A stretch of DNA of 64,000 nucleotides from JACVRW01 sp963746825 (GCA_963746825.1 CAVVCU010000004.1:186001-250000); one strand, 5' to 3'. Positions 29,712-38,794 are shown, counted from the first letter of the stretch. Notes: a model not told the origin generated them from the letters alone. Numbers and translations are program-made.

Positions 29712-30842
29712 TTGCCGCGAAGCAGAAGCTACGACGCCGTCGTGATCGGGTCCGGCCTGATCGGTCTGGCCTGCGCATGGCGCGCACAGCAGCGCGGTCT
29801 GTCGGTGCTCGTGATCGACCGCGCGTCCGAGCCCGGCGCCGAGACGTCGCACGTGGCGGCGGGCATGCTGGCGCCGGTTACCGAGACCGACTTCGGCGAG
29901 GAGCGGCTCCTGCGGGTGAACATGCGCGCACTTGAGCGCTGGCCCGCTTTCGCCGCCGAGCTGGAGGAGCGCAGCGGGCTTTCCACCGGCTACCGCGAGA
30001 GCGGTGCGCTCGTGGTCGCGGCCGACCGTGACGACGCCGAGGCGCTGCGGCGCCTGAACGAGTTCCAGCTGGCGCTCGGGCTCGAGGTCGAGTGGCTCGG
30101 CCCGAGTGGCTGTCGCCGGCTCGAGCCGAGCCTCTCGCCGCGCATCGCCGGCGGAATCCTGGCCCACGGCGACGCGCAGGCCGACCCGCGGGCCACCGTG
30201 CGCGCGCTCGCGAGCCTCGCGGATGAGATCGCCCTCCGGACCGGCGTGGATTCGATCGAGCACGCGCAGGGACGCGTGACCGGGGTGACGACGAGCGACG
30301 GCTTCATCGAGTGCGGCTCGGTGGTGGTGGCCGCCGGGGCGTGGAGCCCGGCGCTGGCGCCCGTGGGCGATGGCCCGCCCGTGCGCCCGGTGAAGGGACA
30401 GATCCTGGAGTTGCGTGCGCGCGGCGCGGCCGACGCCCCGCTCACCCGGATCGTGCGCACGCCGCGCTGCTACCTCGTCCCCCGCTCGGACGGGCGGGTG
30501 ATCCTGGGAGCCACCGTCGAGGAGCAGGGCTTCGACACCGCGGTCACCGCCGACGGCGTGTTTCGCCTGCTCGAGGCGGCTTGGGAGGTAGTGCCGGAGG
30601 TGGGCGAGCTCGAGCTGGTGGGTGCGCGCGCCGGCCTGCGCCCGGCCACGCCGGACAACGGCGCGGTGGTGGGCCGCGACTCCGAGCTCGACGGCCTCGT
30701 GTGGGCCACCGGCCACTGGCGCAACGGGGTGCTGCTGGCGCCGCTCACCGGGGAGCTGGTGGCCGCGCTGCTGGCGGCCGGCAAGGAGCCCGACGAGGCG
30801 CTGTCGCCCGCTCGCTTCGAGCGCGTGGGGGCCGAGCGGTGA
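29712..30842 (+). CDS. thiO: Glycine oxidase
   Basis: About 376 residues. FAD-binding AVVIGSGLIGLACAWRAQQR at the N-terminus, then SHVAAGMLAPVTETDF and the C-terminal GARAGLRPATPDNGAVVGRD and WATGHWRNGVLLAPLTGELV typical of DAO-family ThiO. It oxidises glycine to dehydroglycine (iminoacetate) for thiazole formation. TTG 29712 is preferred because AAGGAAGG sits 7 bases upstream; GTG 29703 is an in-frame alternative. Under the TPP riboswitch and overlapping thiSG (GTGA). Confidence 0.92.
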   Translation: MPRSRSYDAVVIGSGLIGLACAWRAQQRGLSVLVIDRASEPGAETSHVAAGMLAPVTETDFGEERLLRVNMRALERWPAFAAELEERSGLSTGYRESGALVVAADRDDAEALRRLNEFQLALGLEVEWLGPSGCRRLEPSLSPRIAGGILAHGDAQADPRATVRALASLADEIALRTGVDSIEHAQGRVTGVTTSDGFIECGSVVVAAGAWSPALAPVGDGPPVRPVKGQILELRARGAADAPLTRIVRTPRCYLVPRSDGRVILGATVEEQGFDTAVTADGVFRLLEAAWEVVPEVGELELVGARAGLRPATPDNGAVVGRDSELDGLVWATGHWRNGVLLAPLTGELVAALLAAGKEPDEALSPARFERVGAER

Positions 30843-31814
30843 GGAAGGTGTTCGTGAACGGCGAGTACCGCGAACTGCCCGACGGCGCGACGGTGCAACT
30901 GGTGGTCGACGAGCTCGGCGTGTCCGGCCGGGGCACGGCCGTGGCGGTCGACGGGCAGGTGATCCCGCGCGGCGAATGGGCGGACACCGCTCTGCGCGAC
31001 GGACAGGAGCTGGAGGTTCTGCACGCGGTGCAGGGCGGCTCGCCCGAGGCGTTCGAGATCGCGGGCCGTTCGCTGCGATCGCGGCTGATCCTCGGCACCG
31101 GCGGATTTCGCAACCTGGAGACCATGGCCGACGCCGCCCGGGAATCGGGCGCGGAGCTGGCCACCGTGGCCATGCGCCGCGTCGATCCCGGCGGGCGGGG
31201 GTCGCTCCTCGAGGTGCTCGAGGAGGCGGGCCTCGAGGTGCTCCCCAACACAGCGGGCTGCTTCACCGCGCGAGAGGCGGTCACCACCGCGCGGCTGGCA
31301 CGCGAGGCGCTCGAGACCGACTGGGTCAAGCTCGAGGTGATCGGCGACGACCGGACGCTGCTGCCCGATCCCGCCGAGCTGCTGGACGCGGCGGAAGACG
31401 CTGGTGGGTGAGGGCTTCGTGGTGCTGCCCTACACCAACGACGATCCCATCCTCGCGCGCAGGCTCGAGGACGTGGGCTGTGCCGCGGTGATGCCGCTCG
31501 GCTCGCCGATCGGGAGCGGCATGGGCATCAACAACCCCTACAACCTGCGTCTGATCCTCGACGCCGCGCGCGTGCCGGTGATCCTCGACGCGGGCGTGGG
31601 CACGGCCAGCGACGCGGCGCTGGCGCTCGAGGCCGGATGCGACGCGGTGCTGCTGGCCAGCGCGATCTCCCGAGCGGCCGACCCGGTGGCCATGGCGGGC
31701 GCCATGCGCAAGGCGGTGGAGGCGGGCTACGAGGCGAGGCTGGCGGGGCGGATACCGAGGCGCCACTACGCGCGCGCCTCCTCCCCCGAGGAGGGACTGG
31801 CGGAGCTCGCGTGA
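30839..31814 (+). CDS. thiSG: Fused ThiS sulfur carrier - ThiG thiazole synthase, frameshifted
   Basis: Residues 1-67 are ThiS (MRKVFVNGEYRELPDGATVQ ... LHAVQGG, terminal Gly-Gly). They continue without a stop into ThiG (SPEAFEIAGRSLRSRLILGT). ThiG features: LILGTGGF, the imine-forming Lys in WVKLEVIGDD, then GSPIGSGMGINNPYNLRL and ILDAGVGTASDAALALEAGC. One extra base at about 31396 breaks ThiG (LLDAA then KTLVGEGFVVLPYTND). ThiS/ThiG fusions are known as bifunctional sulfur-carrier/thiazole synthases. In this sequence the GG is internal, so activation by adenylation would need an unusual mechanism, cleavage, or an undetected stop. Confidence 0.85.
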
Positions 31815-32297
31815 GCACGGAGATCGAGCGCGGCGAGCTCGACGAGCTGGCCGTTCGCTGGCGGGCCGCATGGCGCGGCAAGGGATTCGAGGGGTGCTGT
31901 ACGCCGGACGTGTCCTACGAGGACCCGGTCGCGGTGGCGCCGCTGCGCGGTGTCGACGACCTCGATCGCCACGCCGTGACCCTCATGCGCGCCTTCCCCG
32001 ACCTGCGGGTGGAGGCCACCGCGCCGCCGCTCGGACGCGGCGGCCATGCGTGCGTGCCGTGGCGGGCCACCGGCACCCACACCGGCGACATCGGCACGGT
32101 GCTGCCCGGCCACCGATCGTTTCGTGGCCCTTCACGGGCTGCACTACCTCGAGCTGGCCGACGGCGCCGTGCGCCGCGCGCGCGGCTTCTTCGACCTCTA
32201 CGACGCCGCCACCCAGCTCAGCCTGCTGCCCACCCGGGGCGGGGCGGGCGAAGCCGCGCTGCTCATGCTGCGCGGCTTCGGCCTGCGCCGCCGCTAG
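31811..32297 (+). CDS. SnoaL/NTF2-like protein, frameshifted
   Basis: About 161 residues; GTG 31811 overlaps the thiSG stop. N-terminal segment LDELAVRWRAAWRGKGFEGC, YEDPVAVAPLRGVDDLDRHA and DLRVEATAPPLGRGGHACVP are typical of SnoaL-like polyketide cyclase folds; the downstream frame adds DRFVALHGLHYLELADGAV and RARGFFDLYDAATQL. The break is at about 32112 (one extra C before ACC GAT). Function unknown; the family covers cyclases, isomerases and binding proteins. It may be a passenger at the end of the thiamine operon. Confidence 0.7.
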
Positions 32298-32309
32298 TCA
32301 AACGACTGG

Positions 32310-32726
32310 CTACTCGACCGTGACCGAGCCCTCCATGCCGGGGTGCACCGTGCACACGTAGTCGAACGTTCCGGCCTTCTCGAAGGCGTGCGCGTAGGTG
32401 TCGCCGCTCTGCATGGCGCCCGGATCGCCGGACTTGAAGTTGTCGCCGGTCACGTCGTGGCCGACGCTGTCGTCGTTGACCCAGGTGACCGTGTCGCCGG
32501 CGCCCACCGTGATGCTCTCCGGGGCGAACTTGATGTCCTTCATGCTCACCTCGGTGCCACCCCCGCCGGCCGCCGTGCCGCCGTCGTCACCGCCGCCGCT
32601 CTCCTCGGCCGGTTGCTCGGTGGTCTGGGTATCTCCGCCACCCTCTTCGTCGTCGTCGCCGCCGCAGCCGGCCACGACCAGGCTGAGCGCGACGCATGCG
32701 AGTAGGAGTGCGAGCCATCTGTTCAT
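32310..32726 (-). CDS. Cupredoxin (plastocyanin-like) lipoprotein
   Basis: 138 residues from ATG 32726. Lipoprotein signal with lipobox LVVAGCGG, an Asp/Glu/Gly-rich spacer, then a cupredoxin domain: MKDIKFAPESITVGAGDTVT, first Cu-ligand His in SVGHDVTG, and the Cys-His-Met cluster YVCTVHPGMEGSV near the end. A type-1 copper electron carrier tethered on the outside of the membrane. Electron partner unknown. Convergent with the SnoaL-like gene and downstream of argF. Confidence 0.88.
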   Translation of the reverse strand: MNRWLALLLACVALSLVVAGCGGDDDEEGGGDTQTTEQPAEESGGGDDGGTAAGGGGTEVSMKDIKFAPESITVGAGDTVTWVNDDSVGHDVTGDNFKSGDPGAMQSGDTYAHAFEKAGTFDYVCTVHPGMEGSVTVE

Positions 32727-32779
32727 CTGTGAGCCACCTCGAGTTGCTTGACGATGATTGTCCTTACGCAACAGGATGG

Positions 32780-33664
32780 CTATCGGTTCGCTCGTATTCC
32801 GTTTTCAGTGCTCATCAGCAGCTCGAGCAGCGCCTTCTGAGCGTGCAGGCGGTTCTCCGCCTGGTCCCATACCGCGGAGCGCTCGCCGTAGAGCAGACCC
32901 TCGGAGATCTCCTCGCCCGGGTGCGCGGGCAGGCAGTGGAGGGCGATGGCGTCGTCGCGGGCCTGGGAGAGGAGCGCCTCGTCGAGGCGATAGGGATCGA
33001 GCAGGCGGCGCTTCTCGGCGCTGTCGCCGTCGCCCATGCTCAGCCACACGTCGGTGTAGAGCGCGTGCGCGCCCCGCACCGCGTCGTCCAGTGACGTCGG
33101 CTCCGCCTCGGGAAGGGCCAGCTCCGGTGGAGAGGCCACCACCACGTCCACCCCCGCCAGCTCACCCAGCCGCAGCAGCGAGCGCGCCATGTTGTTGCCG
33201 TCGCCGACGTAGGCGAGGCGCAGGCCCTCGAGGTGTCCGAAGCGCTCGCGCAGCGTCACCAGGTCGGCGAGCGCCTGGCACGGGTGGTGCTCGCGCGTGA
33301 GCATGTTGATCACCGGAACCGACCCGTGTTCGGCCAGCGCCTCGACCGTCTCCTGTGCGGGAGTGCGGATGGCGATCGCCTGGACCATGCGCGACAGAAC
33401 GAGCGCGGTGTCGCGCGCCGACTCCCCCCGCGCCAGCTGCAGCTCGCCCTCGCGCAGCACCAGGGGGTGGCCGCCCAGCTCGTAGACGCCGGTCTCGAAC
33501 GAGACCCGGGTGCGGGTGGAGGGCAGGTCGAAGAGGAGCGCCACGCTGCGCCCCTCCAGCGCGCGCGAGGCCAGGCGGTCGGCCTTCAGCTCGAGCGCTC
33601 GGTCGACGAGCCTCTCGAGCTCGGCCGACGTAAGCTCAGCGCCAGTCAGGAAATGCCGGATCAA
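32780..33664 (-). CDS. argF: Ornithine carbamoyltransferase
   Basis: About 295 residues from TTG 33664 (GAGGAG six bases upstream); a GTG at 33694 is an in-frame alternative. Carbamoyl-phosphate site FDLPSTRTRVSFETGVYELG, HPCQALADLVTL, and the ornithine site DVWLSMGDGDSAEKRR and LHCLPAHPGEEISEG (usually HCLPAHRGEE; Pro replaces Arg). Makes citrulline in arginine synthesis. No other arg genes are adjacent. Its start overlaps the divergent nuclease gene start by about 12 bases. Confidence 0.9.
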   Translation of the reverse strand: MIRHFLTGAELTSAELERLVDRALELKADRLASRALEGRSVALLFDLPSTRTRVSFETGVYELGGHPLVLREGELQLARGESARDTALVLSRMVQAIAIRTPAQETVEALAEHGSVPVINMLTREHHPCQALADLVTLRERFGHLEGLRLAYVGDGNNMARSLLRLGELAGVDVVVASPPELALPEAEPTSLDDAVRGAHALYTDVWLSMGDGDSAEKRRLLDPYRLDEALLSQARDDAIALHCLPAHPGEEISEGLLYGERSAVWDQAENRLHAQKALLELLMSTENGIRANR

Positions 33665-34477
33665 ATCAAGCTCCTCAGCTGGAACCTCTACCACGGGCGG
33701 GACTTCCCGCCTGATCCGGCCCTGTTCACGTGGCGGTCACGGTTGTTTCGCGTGACCGAGCGAAACGCCACCCACGCCCAGGTCAACCGCGTGCTGCTCG
33801 ACGAGTTCGCCCGGGTGCTGGACGGCTTCGACTGGGACGTGGCGCTGCTCCAGGAAGCCCCACCGCGCTGGTTTGCCGAGCTCGCCCGGCGCACCCGCTC
33901 CAACGGCGTGCGCGTGCTGACCTCGCGCAACTACGTGCCCCCGCTGCAGCGGCTGCTGGCCGACCTCAACCCCGACCTGATCGCCTCGAGCGACGGCGGC
34001 TCGAACCAGATCCTGGTGCGCAGCCCGGGCCGGATCACCGACCACCGCCGGCTCACGATCGCGTGGCGCCCCGAGCAGCGGCGCATGCACTGGGCGCGCA
34101 TCGCGCTCGCGGACGGGCCGCGCCTGTGCGTGGCCAACCTGCACGCCTCGGCCGGCCTACCCGATCAGGCGAGCGTCGAGCTGGTGCGGGCGGCCGAGAT
34201 GGCGGTCGAGTGGTCGGGGGGCGATCCGCTGGTGTTGGGCGGCGACCTGAACGTGCGGCCCAAGCGCACGCCGGCCCCGTTCGACACCCTGCGCGAGCGC
34301 TTCGGCCTCGTGGAGCCCACCGCTGCCGACGCCATCGACCACCTGCTGGCCCGCGGACTGCGCATCGAGAGCGCTCCCAGGCGGCTGCCCCCCGAGCGGC
34401 GCGAGCTGGTGGAGCCCGACGGCCGGCGCATCCGGCTCGCCGATCACGCGCCCGTGGTCGCTACGTTCCGTCAGTGA
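33653..34477 (+). CDS. Endonuclease/exonuclease/phosphatase (EEP) family protein
   Basis: 274 residues. EEP motifs: IKLLSWNLYHGRDFPPDPAL (N-terminal Asn), ALLQEAPPRW (metal-binding Glu), CVANLHASAG (catalytic His), VLGGDLNVRPKRTP (Asp-x-Asn) and LADHAPVVATF (Asp-His). No signal peptide. The family covers AP endonucleases, sphingomyelinases and inositol phosphatases; the lack of export signal and the RNA-methyltransferase partner make nucleic acid the likely substrate. The stop overlaps the next start (GTGA). Confidence 0.85.
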   Translation: MPDQIKLLSWNLYHGRDFPPDPALFTWRSRLFRVTERNATHAQVNRVLLDEFARVLDGFDWDVALLQEAPPRWFAELARRTRSNGVRVLTSRNYVPPLQRLLADLNPDLIASSDGGSNQILVRSPGRITDHRRLTIAWRPEQRRMHWARIALADGPRLCVANLHASAGLPDQASVELVRAAEMAVEWSGGDPLVLGGDLNVRPKRTPAPFDTLRERFGLVEPTAADAIDHLLARGLRIESAPRRLPPERRELVEPDGRRIRLADHAPVVATFRQ

Positions 34478-35835
34478 CCGAAACACCGCAACGAACCCGC
34501 CCTCGCACCGGAGACGAGCTCGAGCTGTCGATCGACCGGCTCGCCCACGGTGGCGCCGGGGTGGCCCGCGCCGAGGGTTACGTCGTGTTCGTCCGCGGGG
34601 CGGTGCCCGGCGACCGGGTGCGGGCGCGCATCACCAAGTCCAAGCGCTCCTTCGGTGAGGCGGACACGCTCGAGCTGCTCGAGCCGAGCCCCGATCGCGT
34701 CGAGCCGCTGGCCGCCCACCCGGGTGCGCCGTGGCAGGTGCTCCCCTACGAGCGTCAGCTGCGCGAGAAGGAGGACCAGGTTCGCGACGCGCTGTCGCGC
34801 CTCGGGGGCTTCGAGGAGCCGCCGGTAGAGCCGATCGTCCCCGCCGTCGAGCCGCTGCGCTACCGCAACAAGGTCGAGTACTCCTTCGGCGCGGCCGACG
34901 ACGGAGAGCTCGTGCTCGGCTTCCACCGGCCGGGGCGCTTCGACCTGATCGACGACGTGCCGGTCGACATCCTGGCCTCCGAGCGGGTCGACGAGCTGCG
35001 CACCGCGGTCAAGGCGTGGTGCAAGGAGGAGGGCCTCGACGCCTGGGACCGCCGCGGGCAGCTCGGCCTCCTGCGCAACCTCGTGGTCCGCGAGGGCCGG
35101 CGCACCGGCCAGCTCCAGGCTCGGGTGGTCTCGAGCCCCGGCGCCACCTTCGCGATCGACGGCCTGGCCGCCGCCACGCCCTGCGACAGCTTCCTGTGGA
35201 CGCGCGCCGCCGACGTCGGCGAGACCACGCGCGGAGGCGAAACGCAGATCGTCAAGGGCGGCGCCTACCTGGAGGAGGAGCTGGCCGGGCTGCGGCTGCG
35301 CATCTCGCCCGACGCCTTCTTCCAGACCAACACCGAGATGGCCGAGCGCCTGTACGGAGCCGCGGCCGAGCTGGCCGGGCTCACCGGCCGCGAGCGCGTG
35401 CTCGACCTGTTCTGCGGGATCGGCACGATCGCGCTGGTGCTGGCACTCGACGCGGGCGAGGTCTGGGGGGTCGAGATCGTCGAGGAGGCGGTGGCCGATG
35501 CGATCGAGAACGCCCGGCTCAACGGCGTCGACAACGCGAAGTTCTTCGCCGGCGACGTGCGGCTGGCCATGCGGCCCCTGCTCGAGCAGTCGGGAAAGCC
35601 CGACGTCGTTGTGGTCGACCCGCCGCGCGCCGGGCTGTCACAGAAGGTGGTGCGGCGGGTGCTCGAGGCCGAGGCCAAGCGCATCGTCTACGTGTCCTGC
35701 AACCCGACCACGCTGGCGCCCAACGCCCGGCAGATGGTCGACGCGGGCTACGAGCTGAAGACGGTCAGGCCGGTGGACATGTTCCCGCAGACGCCGCACA
35801 TCGAGTGCGTGGCGCTGCTCGAACGCAGCGACTGA
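34474..35835 (+). CDS. rlmD: 23S rRNA (uracil-C5)-methyltransferase, RlmD/TrmA family
   Basis: 453 residues, GTG 34474. N-terminal TRAM domain (LELSIDRLAHGGAGVARAEG, VRGAVPGDRVRARI), then LRYRNKVEYSFGAADDGELV, SPDAFFQTNTEMAERLYGAA, SAM motif I VLDLFCGIGTIALVLALDAG, VVVDPPRAGLSQKVVRRVLE and the nucleophile Cys in VYVSCNPTTLAPN. Transfers methyl to C5 of a specific uridine in rRNA (or tRNA). No N-terminal [4Fe-4S] cysteine cluster is visible, so it belongs to the cluster-free branch and the exact target is unproven. Confidence 0.88.
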   Translation: MTETPQRTRPRTGDELELSIDRLAHGGAGVARAEGYVVFVRGAVPGDRVRARITKSKRSFGEADTLELLEPSPDRVEPLAAHPGAPWQVLPYERQLREKEDQVRDALSRLGGFEEPPVEPIVPAVEPLRYRNKVEYSFGAADDGELVLGFHRPGRFDLIDDVPVDILASERVDELRTAVKAWCKEEGLDAWDRRGQLGLLRNLVVREGRRTGQLQARVVSSPGATFAIDGLAAATPCDSFLWTRAADVGETTRGGETQIVKGGAYLEEELAGLRLRISPDAFFQTNTEMAERLYGAAAELAGLTGRERVLDLFCGIGTIALVLALDAGEVWGVEIVEEAVADAIENARLNGVDNAKFFAGDVRLAMRPLLEQSGKPDVVVVDPPRAGLSQKVVRRVLEAEAKRIVYVSCNPTTLAPNARQMVDAGYELKTVRPVDMFPQTPHIECVALLERSD

Positions 35836-35839
35836 GGCC

Positions 35840-36262
35840 CTACTTCTCGCTCCCGATGACGTGGGTCACGGGCAGGCCCGTGGCGGCCCGCGCCTTGCTC
35901 GGCAGGTCCACCCGCAGCCACTTGGACATCCGCAGCGGCAGGGTGGACACGATCAGCTCGTCGTAGTCGTTGAAGTTGCACTCGTCGGCGATGGCGGCCA
36001 GTGGGTCGCCGTCGCCCACCTTGGCGTCGCCCAGCGGGATGCCCTCCTCGCGCAGCTCGTCGATGAACGCCTGGCGGTAGCGCTCGGCGTTCTCGTGCCC
36101 GGCGTCCGGGTCGGCGGCCCAGGCCAGGCCGTGCGGGGTCTCGGGCACGAGCAGGGTGAACTCGCAGGGCCCGCGTGCCGTCCGCTCCTGAAGCGCGGCG
36201 AGCAACTCCGGCGACTCCGCCGTGCGGTTGGCGACAACCAGGACCCGGGCCTGCTCGGCCAT
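35840..36262 (-). CDS. Universal-stress-like small protein, unknown function
   Basis: 140 residues. RVLVVANRTAESPELLAALQ and the C-terminal YDELIVSTLPLRMSKWLRVD resemble an actinobacterial family with a Usp-like alpha/beta fold; the distinctive STLP...WLR-x-DLP motif is present. No ATP-binding glycine loop as in UspA is visible. Function unknown. It lies between the RlmD-type gene (convergent) and the glycosylase-like gene. Confidence 0.7.
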   Translation of the reverse strand: MAEQARVLVVANRTAESPELLAALQERTARGPCEFTLLVPETPHGLAWAADPDAGHENAERYRQAFIDELREEGIPLGDAKVGDGDPLAAIADECNFNDYDELIVSTLPLRMSKWLRVDLPSKARAATGLPVTHVIGSEK

Positions 36263-36283
36263 GGCCGCAAGCCTAGTGCGCCG

Positions 36284-36937
36284 CTAGTACGGAGGGAAGT
36301 CCGCGTACCACTCGCCGAGGGCCCGAAACGCTCCCCAGAACTCGCGCTTGGCGCGCTCCTCGTCGAGGGAGCGGTCGATGTCCGGCACGTAGAGCGCGTC
36401 GCAGGAGGGCGTCAGGCGCTGGACCTCGCCCGGCCGGGCCTCGACCTCGCGCCCGAGCGGCACCCCGAGCTGGTTGAGCTCCTCGAGCGCCTCCTCGCCC
36501 ATCACCACGACCATGCGCGGCGCGACGATCGCGATCTCCTCGAGCACGCGGGCGCGGCATTCGGGCGCGGACAGGTCGCTGTCGCCCACCGGGCACTTCA
36601 CGAACACGGTGCCGTAGACGGCGAGCGGATCGATCCCCAGCCGCTTGAAGCTCTTCATGAGCGCGCTGCCGGCGCGACCGTAGAAGGCCACGCCCTCCTC
36701 GATCTCCGAGGGCATGGGGATGAACTTGAGCAGCATGATGTCGGCCTGCGGGTGGCCCGAGCCGAGCACCGGCATCAGGTTGCCGCGGGGGCAGTGGTCG
36801 CAGCTCTGGATCTCGCGGGTCAGCTGGTTGAGCTCGCGGATCGCCCGCTCGAGGTACTTCTCGCGGATCTCGTCATCGGTGGCGGGCATGTGTCCCGGGT
36901 GATTAGACGGATCGCCGCCCGGTCCTTTCGGGCGCAT
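36284..36937 (-). CDS. Family-4 uracil-DNA-glycosylase-like protein with altered motifs
   Basis: About 217 residues from ATG 36937, overlapping the GT4/PHP stop (TGATG); an internal ATG at 36889 is possible. Four Cys positions fit the Fe-S cluster of family-4 UDGs (CDHC near the start, FVKCPVGDSD and APECRA). The VFVKCPVGDSDLSAPECRAR ... APRMVVVMGEEALEEL stretch matches the family. However, motif 1 (normally GEAPG-x-E/D) reads LLKFIPMPSEIEEGVAFYGR, and the HPS-type motif 2 reads RLTPSCDALYVPDIDR. So either it is a variant glycosylase or a non-catalytic relative. Confidence 0.75.
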   Translation of the reverse strand: MRPKGPGGDPSNHPGHMPATDDEIREKYLERAIRELNQLTREIQSCDHCPRGNLMPVLGSGHPQADIMLLKFIPMPSEIEEGVAFYGRAGSALMKSFKRLGIDPLAVYGTVFVKCPVGDSDLSAPECRARVLEEIAIVAPRMVVVMGEEALEELNQLGVPLGREVEARPGEVQRLTPSCDALYVPDIDRSLDEERAKREFWGAFRALGEWYADFPPY

Positions 36938-38769
36938 CACTTCTTGCCGCGCGTCTGGATGAACTTGAGTGCCTGGACGTACAGCAGCGACTGCTTCTTG
37001 CGCACGATGTCGGCGTCGCGCAGCGACTCGAGGAACTCCTCGGGGCCGTCGAAGTCGCGCATCCGGATCTTCACCGACCCGAGCCCCTGGGCCACGTGCG
37101 AGTCCGAGCCCGCGCCCGCCACGATGCGGTACTTGGCCGCGAAGCGTGCCGCCTCTTCGTTGAAGGCCGAGAAGGCCACGCGCGGGTTGAAGACCTCGAT
37201 GGCGTCGATGTCGCTCACCACGGCGAGCATGTGCTCGTAGTCGGGGACGGAGTGCATACGGTCGAAGGGGTGGGGCACGTAAACCAGCCCCCCCTGGCGC
37301 CGGATCTCCGCGATCGTCTCCTGCAGGGTCATCCCGCGCGGGATCTTCTCCTCGATGAAGAGCCCGATCACCTCGCCCTGGTCGGCCGTCTTCACCTCCT
37401 CGGCCACGATCACCTTGATGCCGTTGGCGCGCTCCCTCGCCTCGAGCGCCCCGGACACCTCGTTGTGGTCGGTGATCGCGATGGCGCCCAGGCCGACCCT
37501 CTTCGCGGTGTCGAGGAGGGTGTCCACCGGCGTGGCGCAGTCCGGCGAGTGGTCGGTGTGCATGTGCAGGTCGACGTGGACGAAGTCGCGCTCGCGCAGG
37601 CGGTGGCGCAGCGCGCGGTCGCCATCGCCGTGCCGGCGCGCCGCGATCTCCTCGAACAGCGCCTCGAAGCTGTCGGCGGTGCGCGACCATTCGAGCTGCG
37701 GGTGCGCCGCTTCGATGCGCTTCGTGTACTGCGCCGCCAGCGCCGGATCGCGGATCAGCCGCTCGAGCTGAGCGGCGAGGGTGATCGCGTCGCGGGGCTC
37801 GAACAGCATGCCGAGGTCGCCCTCCCTCAGCGCCTCCTCGTACTGGGGCAGCCGCGAGACCACCGGCACGGCCCCGCCGGCCAGGGCGCGCAGCACCAGC
37901 TGGGGCGCCGGGGCGGCGCCCGACGACGCAGCGACCGCGATCGTGGCGCGCGCCAGGTACTGGGCCTCGGAGCCGTCGCCCGGGCCGGCCAGGGTCACGT
38001 GCTCGCGCAGGCGCCGCGACATGCTGATCGCCGGAGCCGCCGCGGGGTCGCGCAGCCATATCGTGGCCCGCCAGTCGAGGTCGACCGGCAGCCGGCGAAG
38101 GGCGCGCAGGAACAGGCGCAGCGCGCCGCGCTCCTCCTCGCCCGAGAACACGATCTCCGGGGTCCCGTCGCCCTGCTCGGCGCGCGGAATCAGGTCCGCG
38201 CCCGGCGGGATGACGCGGTAGTCGCCCGGGAAGTAGCGCTCCATCAGGTCGCGCGTGGCGGCGAAGCTCGCCGTGCGGCCGTCGAGGCGGCCGAACAGCC
38301 GCTCGACCACCTTGCGCGCCACCTGCGTGGACACGAAGCGCTCGGTGGCCGCGTGGAAGCTGCCCACGTTCAGCGCGCGCGAATGGCGCAGGGCGGCGGA
38401 GGCCGCGCTGGGGGCGAAGGGCTCGTGCACGTGCACGAAGTCGAGCTCGACGCGGTCGAGGAGGTCCTCGAGCGTGCGCGACACGTCCAGGGGCAGCGAG
38501 ACCGACCCGCCGCGGCGAAAGGGCAGCGACTGCCCGACGGCCACGACCGTCGCGCAGCCGGGCTCGGCCCACAGGGCGTCTGGGTCGCCCTCCATCCGCT
38601 TGACCATCTCGCGCCCGTCACGCACCAGCTCGCGGGAGTCCGACGGCGCGACCACCACCACGCGGTGGCCGCGCGCACAGAGCTCGTCGGACAGCCGCTC
38701 GACGAAGCGGTTGACCTCGTGGTGCTGCTCCCAGGGCCAGGGGGTGACCTGCGCGATGGAGAACGACAC
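36937..38769 (-). CDS. GT4-like glycosyltransferase domain fused to PHP phosphoesterase domain
   Basis: 610 residues. Residues 1-375 have a PimA-like GT-B fold (WEQHHEVNRFVERLSDELC, VELDFVHVHEPFAPSAASAA, NVGSFHAATERFV, DYRVIPPGADLIPR), but the usual E-x7-E donor motif region reads PAPQLVLRALAGGAVPVVS, with no Glu at either site. Residues ~397-575 form a PHP domain with intact metal ligands: DLHMHTDHSPD, AITDHNEVSG, YVPHPFDR and AGSDSHVA. PHP domains hydrolyse phosphoesters. The gene sits directly after the inositol-lipid genes, so a role in phosphoinositide mannoside-like glycolipid or sugar-phosphate metabolism is inferred. Confidence 0.85.
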   Translation of the reverse strand: MSFSIAQVTPWPWEQHHEVNRFVERLSDELCARGHRVVVVAPSDSRELVRDGREMVKRMEGDPDALWAEPGCATVVAVGQSLPFRRGGSVSLPLDVSRTLEDLLDRVELDFVHVHEPFAPSAASAALRHSRALNVGSFHAATERFVSTQVARKVVERLFGRLDGRTASFAATRDLMERYFPGDYRVIPPGADLIPRAEQGDGTPEIVFSGEEERGALRLFLRALRRLPVDLDWRATIWLRDPAAAPAISMSRRLREHVTLAGPGDGSEAQYLARATIAVAASSGAAPAPQLVLRALAGGAVPVVSRLPQYEEALREGDLGMLFEPRDAITLAAQLERLIRDPALAAQYTKRIEAAHPQLEWSRTADSFEALFEEIAARRHGDGDRALRHRLRERDFVHVDLHMHTDHSPDCATPVDTLLDTAKRVGLGAIAITDHNEVSGALEARERANGIKVIVAEEVKTADQGEVIGLFIEEKIPRGMTLQETIAEIRRQGGLVYVPHPFDRMHSVPDYEHMLAVVSDIDAIEVFNPRVAFSAFNEEAARFAAKYRIVAGAGSDSHVAQGLGSVKIRMRDFDGPEEFLESLRDADIVRKKQSLLYVQALKFIQTRGKK

Positions 38770-38794
38770 GATCGCGCAGGTTATTCCCTAGGTG

